Source of the DNA: Planctomycetota bacterium
GTDB lineage: Bacteria; Planctomycetota; UBA1135; GCA-002686595
Direction of reading: 5' to 3'
Assembly: GCA_029259675.1 (NCBI GenBank)
Contig: JAJDES010000158.1
Span: 1-8,949 of the forward strand
Length of the DNA stretch: 8,949 bases
Made by a program: the position numbers and the translations under genes. Positions 6,031 to 8,949 of this stretch are shown here, one piece after another (position 1 is the first letter of the stretch; the number at the start of each line of letters is the position of its first letter). The notes beneath the pieces were generated by a model. The model was given only the letters and a program-made list of their open reading frames with translations, did no database searches and had not been told where the DNA came from.

Positions 6031-8272
6031 AATTCACATCCACTGGGGCCGACAGAGCTTCGCGCTCGCGTTTTCTGGCCAGCCAGCCGCGCGCCGCGAC
6101 TACGCTGAAGAGCGCAGCCAGCCACCAGTTGCTCTTCAAAATGTCCCCGGCTGAAGGCGGTGAGCCGTAGATCGGAAGCAGGTGACAACCCCCTCCGCCC
6201 CCGCTATTGGGACCCGCAAAGCTGAACGAGGAGCTGACGACATCCACTTGGCCCGTAACGGAGTTTCTCACCATCACAGCGACATCGCCCGCGCCGTGAA
6301 CCGGAGTCACAACCTCCAACGTGTTCGAGTCGATCAAAGTCACCGTGGAGGCGAGGGTTCCCCCGGCTCCCGTGTCGGGATTCACTCCGAACTGAACCTG
6401 GGTGTTGGCGTCGAAGTCCGAGCCCGAAACGGTGATCAGCTCGCCTCCGGCCGGCGAACCGCTGGCCGGCAACAGCGCCGTCAAGGTGGGGTCCGCCTGG
6501 GCCACGAAAGCGAAGGCGCTGGTCGCGATGGAGCTGTCGGGGTTCTCCACTTCCAAACTGAAGGGACCCCCAGCCGTACCCGGATTGGTTGTTACCAACA
6601 GGCGCGAACTCGAATCAAAGGTCACCGCGGCTTGATTGACCGAATTGATTCGCACGACCGCGCCGGCCTTGAAATTAGAACCGCTCAGAACCAGTTCGGT
6701 ACCGCCGGAAGCACTGCCGACCGTGGGGAACACCGAACTCAACACGGGAACGTCCGCAGCAACAAAAGCGTTGTTTGCGCGACCCTCAACACCGCTGGAA
6801 TCCATCACGACAACATCGTGTGTCCCCCCCACTGTCGCCGCCGTGGTCAGGGTAATCGTGCCGGAGTCGACCAAGGTCGCGCCACCGCCGGCGCCTTCGA
6901 CATAGATTTGATCCCCGATGATGACGCGCAATCCGGGCAGGAATCCCGACCCCGTAATGCTCAGGGATGTTCCGCCCAAGGAGGTGCCCGAGGAAGGAGT
7001 AACGTTGCTGACCACCGGGTCGGGGGGCGTAATCTCAATCGCGGCCGGCAAGATGGCGAGATCGCCGGTAGCGTTGGTAACCGCAAGATCCACGTGCCCG
7101 GCTGCACTCATTGCCGGCACCGTCACTTGAAACTGAACCTGCGAGTTGAAGAAGGCGACCGCCGAAAGCGTCAGTGAAGGATCGCTGACGGTGAGCGTGC
7201 TGCCCAACGTCAGTGAGTTGCCGCGCAGGGTCAAGGAGGTCGTTGTGCCCGATGGCGCGCGCATTGGCAATGCTTCGCCGTCGATACCCAGGTTGATGCT
7301 CACGTCCGCATCCACCATTAGAGTTCCGAGGGCCGCCGATGCCCCGCTGCCGACGGCGATCGGGCTTGGATAGAGCGCCGGCTCGAAGTTCGTTTGAACC
7401 GTGTGACCCGAAGTCAGATTGGCCGCGTCAACCGGGCTGTCCAGGGGCGTGGCGTAAACCGTATAGGTTCCCGCATCGAGGCCGGTGATGGTGAAATCCC
7501 CGTTGGCAGCCGAAAGGATCGCTCCCGCCGTGCGGCCATTCGCATCTCGCGCGACCACATAGGCGCCGCCGACTGCGGAGCTATCCGAGCTGCGCAGAAT
7601 GGTTCCGGTCAAGCTCGAAATGCTCGTGGCGGGGTAGGCCGAACGAATGCCGGTTACCTCGTCGCTGGACAAGCTGCGATGCAGGGTCACTTGGGGACTA
7701 ACGAAGGGATACATCGTTCCGCCGGCCCAGCCGCTGTGATCCAAGCCCAAGAGGTGACCCAGTTCGTGCGCAGCTACGTCCTGCACATCCATGTCTCCGA
7801 ACTGACCACTGGTGGTGAAGTCAAATTCAGATCCGTTGAAAATGATGTCCGCGTCTGCAATCAATCCGCTGCCAAAGAAAAACACGGGCGTGATGGCAAC
7901 GATGCCGGAGCCGCCGGGGAAGTAACCCGAGCTGTTGGATTCATCGAACAGGATCAAGTGAATGTCCGAGCCGCTGAAGTCCGTCCGCGCTTGACTGATA
8001 GTCGTTGTATCTTCGACCAAAGTCGCCGAGCTTCCGGTGGCATCGTTCCACGCGTCGATAGCCATGCGAATGGACGTTTCGTGACTTCCGTCGGGAATGT
8101 CTGCGGAGCCGGCCGAATTGATCACGATTCCAATGTTGCCCGGGGACGACCAAAACAATGGGTTTTGGTTGCTGGGGTTGTGCAAGCGAGTGTGGCCGCG
8201 TGCAAAGAGTCCCAAGCACGCAAGAGCTCCAATAGTCGCGATCCTGCGCGACCAAGTAGGTAAGGCTGACAT
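6029..8272 (-). CDS. Secreted matrixin-type zinc metalloprotease with IPT/TIG domains and C-terminal membrane-sorting tail
   Basis: This is a 747-residue exported protease. A signal peptide (about 1-26; Arg9-Arg10, then IATIGALACLGLFA) is followed by a metzincin catalytic domain (about 30-215). This contains HELGHLLGLDHS, the HExxHxxGxxH zinc site with His169, His173 and His179 and catalytic Glu170. The following GGTMYPF supplies the Met-turn (Met187), as in matrix metalloproteinase-like enzymes. No cysteine-switch propeptide is visible. Next come a carboxypeptidase-regulatory-like beta domain (about 219-275), a divergent Ig-like domain (about 335-415) and three IPT/TIG domains (about 418-505, 508-590, 594-686). 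The C-terminus is NSGGGGGC (Cys696), a hydrophobic segment (about 714-728) and a basic cluster ARKRERE, resembling MYXO-CTERM/JDVT-CTERM sorting signals. It is probably exported and retained on the surface. The ATG shares a base with the upstream gene's TAA (TAATG). Confidence 0.92.
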   Translation of the reverse strand: MSALPTWSRRIATIGALACLGLFARGHTRLHNPSNQNPLFWSSPGNIGIVINSAGSADIPDGSHETSIRMAIDAWNDATGSSATLVEDTTTISQARTDFSGSDIHLILFDESNSSGYFPGGSGIVAITPVFFFGSGLIADADIIFNGSEFDFTTSGQFGDMDVQDVAAHELGHLLGLDHSGWAGGTMYPFVSPQVTLHRSLSSDEVTGIRSAYPATSISSLTGTILRSSDSSAVGGAYVVARDANGRTAGAILSAANGDFTITGLDAGTYTVYATPLDSPVDAANLTSGHTVQTNFEPALYPSPIAVGSGASAALGTLMVDADVSINLGIDGEALPMRAPSGTTTSLTLRGNSLTLGSTLTVSDPSLTLSAVAFFNSQVQFQVTVPAMSAAGHVDLAVTNATGDLAILPAAIEITPPDPVVSNVTPSSGTSLGGTSLSITGSGFLPGLRVIIGDQIYVEGAGGGATLVDSGTITLTTAATVGGTHDVVVMDSSGVEGRANNAFVAADVPVLSSVFPTVGSASGGTELVLSGSNFKAGAVVRINSVNQAAVTFDSSSRLLVTTNPGTAGGPFSLEVENPDSSIATSAFAFVAQADPTLTALLPASGSPAGGELITVSGSDFDANTQVQFGVNPDTGAGGTLASTVTLIDSNTLEVVTPVHGAGDVAVMVRNSVTGQVDVVSSSFSFAGPNSGGGGGCHLLPIYGSPPSAGDILKSNWWLAALFSVVAARGWLARKREREALSAPVDVN
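6053..6202 (-). other. C-terminal Gly-rich/Cys/TM/basic sorting signal of the metalloprotease
   Basis: Residues 691-740 form three parts: five Gly then Cys696; a linker and hydrophobic helix with Trp-Trp (716-717) and LAALFSVV; and the basic cluster RKRERE (733-738). This is the plan of Cys-containing sorting signals such as MYXO-CTERM and JDVT-CTERM, thought to be cut by CPBP/CAAX-type intramembrane proteases (myxosortases). The sequence matches neither model exactly by eye. Nine residues follow the basic cluster, an unusually long end for this class. Confidence 0.6.
6215..7021 (-). repeat. Three tandem IPT/TIG domains in the metalloprotease
   Basis: Three consecutive units of about 85-93 residues each begin with P-x-[VL]-[ST] and carry the IPT/TIG signature: GTSLGGTSLSITGSGF (429-444), GSASGGTELVLSGSNF (519-534) and GSPAGGELITVSGSDF (605-620). 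IPT/TIG domains are Ig-like folds common in bacterial surface proteins and usually act as spacers or binding modules. Domain-level identity is low enough that this is old duplication rather than recent DNA repetition. Confidence 0.8.
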
Positions 8273-8886
8273 TAGCGCCCAGCTCCCGCTTGCTCTTGGG
8301 CGTCCTTGACGCGCCGAACAACAACGGCCGCTTGGATTTCAGCCAACGCATCCGCGTAGGCGCGAATGGCAAGCGGTGCCGCCTGAACCGGCTTTTGTCC
8401 GGCATTGCCTACCAATTCCAAGCCGTTTTGATCGCGTACCAAAAAGCGATTGCCTTGCAAATCGCGAGACACACCGAACTTGCCTTGGGCCAAGCCGATA
8501 GGCATGCGCAGCCCGTTTGGATTCGAGCGCGACAAAAACAAAATCACATCCTCTCCGCGCAGGAGCTGGGGCATGCCGGCCAAGATCATGCCGCGTCCAT
8601 CGGGAAGCACCCCGCCCGGCATGCGCACCACGCGCAATGCCAAATCTTCACCGTATAGGGTCCGATCCACTCGGATCAGGTATTCGCTTTCGATCACGCC
8701 GTTTTGCGCCTGGCTCACCTGAACCGAAAGCACCCGCCCCTCAATGACCAAATCCGCCCGGCTGACCATGGAAGAAATATCCATGCGGCGTGCGGTGCCC
8801 GCCTCTACCGAGGGGCTGGCGGAGAGAAAACACGCGAGCAGGGCCGAACCGAGCACAATGCCGGCTAGGGCGAGAAAAAAACGCAT
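8272..8886 (-). CDS. Exported protein of unknown function, coupled to the metalloprotease
   Basis: This 204-residue protein has a clear signal peptide (MRFFLALAGIVLGSALLACF, then a probable cut near SVEA-GT, about residue 29; LLAC at 16-19 is a poor lipobox). The mature part looks mostly beta: SRADLVIEGRVLSVQV (42-57), a middle strand set with VVRMPGGVLPDGRG (86-99), GEDVILFL (111-118) and GLAQGKFGVSRDLQGNRF (131-148). A helical, Ala-rich C-terminus carries RAYADALAEIQAAV. I recognise no enzyme motif. The TAA shares one base with the protease ATG, so the two are translated together; a role as inhibitor, chaperone or accessory of the protease is inference from position. I chose the ATG at 8884-8886 because it gives a compact signal peptide. 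A GTG at 8899-8901 adds five residues, and the frame stays open to the right edge, so a longer form cannot be excluded. No good Shine-Dalgarno precedes either start. Confidence 0.75.
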   Translation of the reverse strand: MRFFLALAGIVLGSALLACFLSASPSVEAGTARRMDISSMVSRADLVIEGRVLSVQVSQAQNGVIESEYLIRVDRTLYGEDLALRVVRMPGGVLPDGRGMILAGMPQLLRGEDVILFLSRSNPNGLRMPIGLAQGKFGVSRDLQGNRFLVRDQNGLELVGNAGQKPVQAAPLAIRAYADALAEIQAAVVVRRVKDAQEQAGAGR

Positions 8887-8949
8887 GGGGAGCTGGGGCA
8901 CGGGGAATTGGCGGAACGATGCCTCGCTTCGCCGGCGATGTGGGGAGTG

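Noticed and set aside
6182..8263. Long plus-strand open frames opposite the metalloprotease (331 and 289 codons)
   Set aside because: They are antisense to a gene with clear catalytic and domain motifs, have shadow-like composition rich in Arg, Gly and His, and no recognisable domain.
8215..8272. Twin-arginine signal in the metalloprotease (SRR near the N-terminus)
   Set aside because: The residues after SRR (IAT) do not fit the x-F-L-K consensus; an ordinary Sec signal peptide explains it.

Overview
The window is GC-rich bacterial DNA with a strongly one-sided layout. One plus-strand gene, cut off by the left edge, converges on six minus-strand genes that fill the rest. I see no rRNA, tRNA, CRISPR array, insertion sequence or phage gene. 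A Cys-lipobox lipoprotein, a secreted matrixin-type protease with IPT/TIG domains and a Gly-rich/Cys/TM/basic C-terminal tail, and an NfeD-flotillin pair together suggest a diderm environmental bacterium of the myxobacterial or 'deltaproteobacterial' kind, or a similar lineage. No marker gene is present, so this placement is a weak inference.

Layout, left to right. (1) 3-815 (+) is the C-terminal part of a multi-spanning membrane protein with a long soluble tail, perhaps a glycosyltransferase-like (GT39/DUF2723-type) enzyme. (2) 814-848 is a perfect 30-bp palindrome followed, on the minus strand, by seven T; it terminates the flotillin operon. (3) 963-3298 (-) is a two-gene operon, an NfeD-like membrane protein followed by a flotillin (FloT/YuaG/YqiK type), which forms a membrane microdomain scaffold. 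(4) 3299-3746 is a 448-bp stretch with no convincing gene. It should contain the promoter of the flotillin operon, and near 3701-3743 it carries nested inverted repeats behind the exonuclease gene. (5) 3747-5869 (-) is a translationally coupled pair, a lipoprotein of the alkaline-phosphatase-like phosphodiesterase superfamily followed, with an ATGA overlap, by a PolB-related DEDDy 3'-5' exonuclease. (6) 6010-6030 is a short hairpin plus T4, a possible weak terminator. (7) 6029-8886 (-) is a second coupled pair (TAATG junction): a small exported protein of unknown function followed by a 747-residue secreted zinc metalloprotease.

The three minus-strand pairs look like independent units. The protease and its small exported partner are the most interesting part: the protease has no visible propeptide, ends in what looks like a Cys-containing C-terminal sorting signal, and is translated together with an exported protein that could be its inhibitor, chaperone or accessory factor. 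The NfeD-flotillin pair follows a well-known arrangement. The pairing of an exported phosphodiesterase with a cytoplasmic exonuclease is unexplained.
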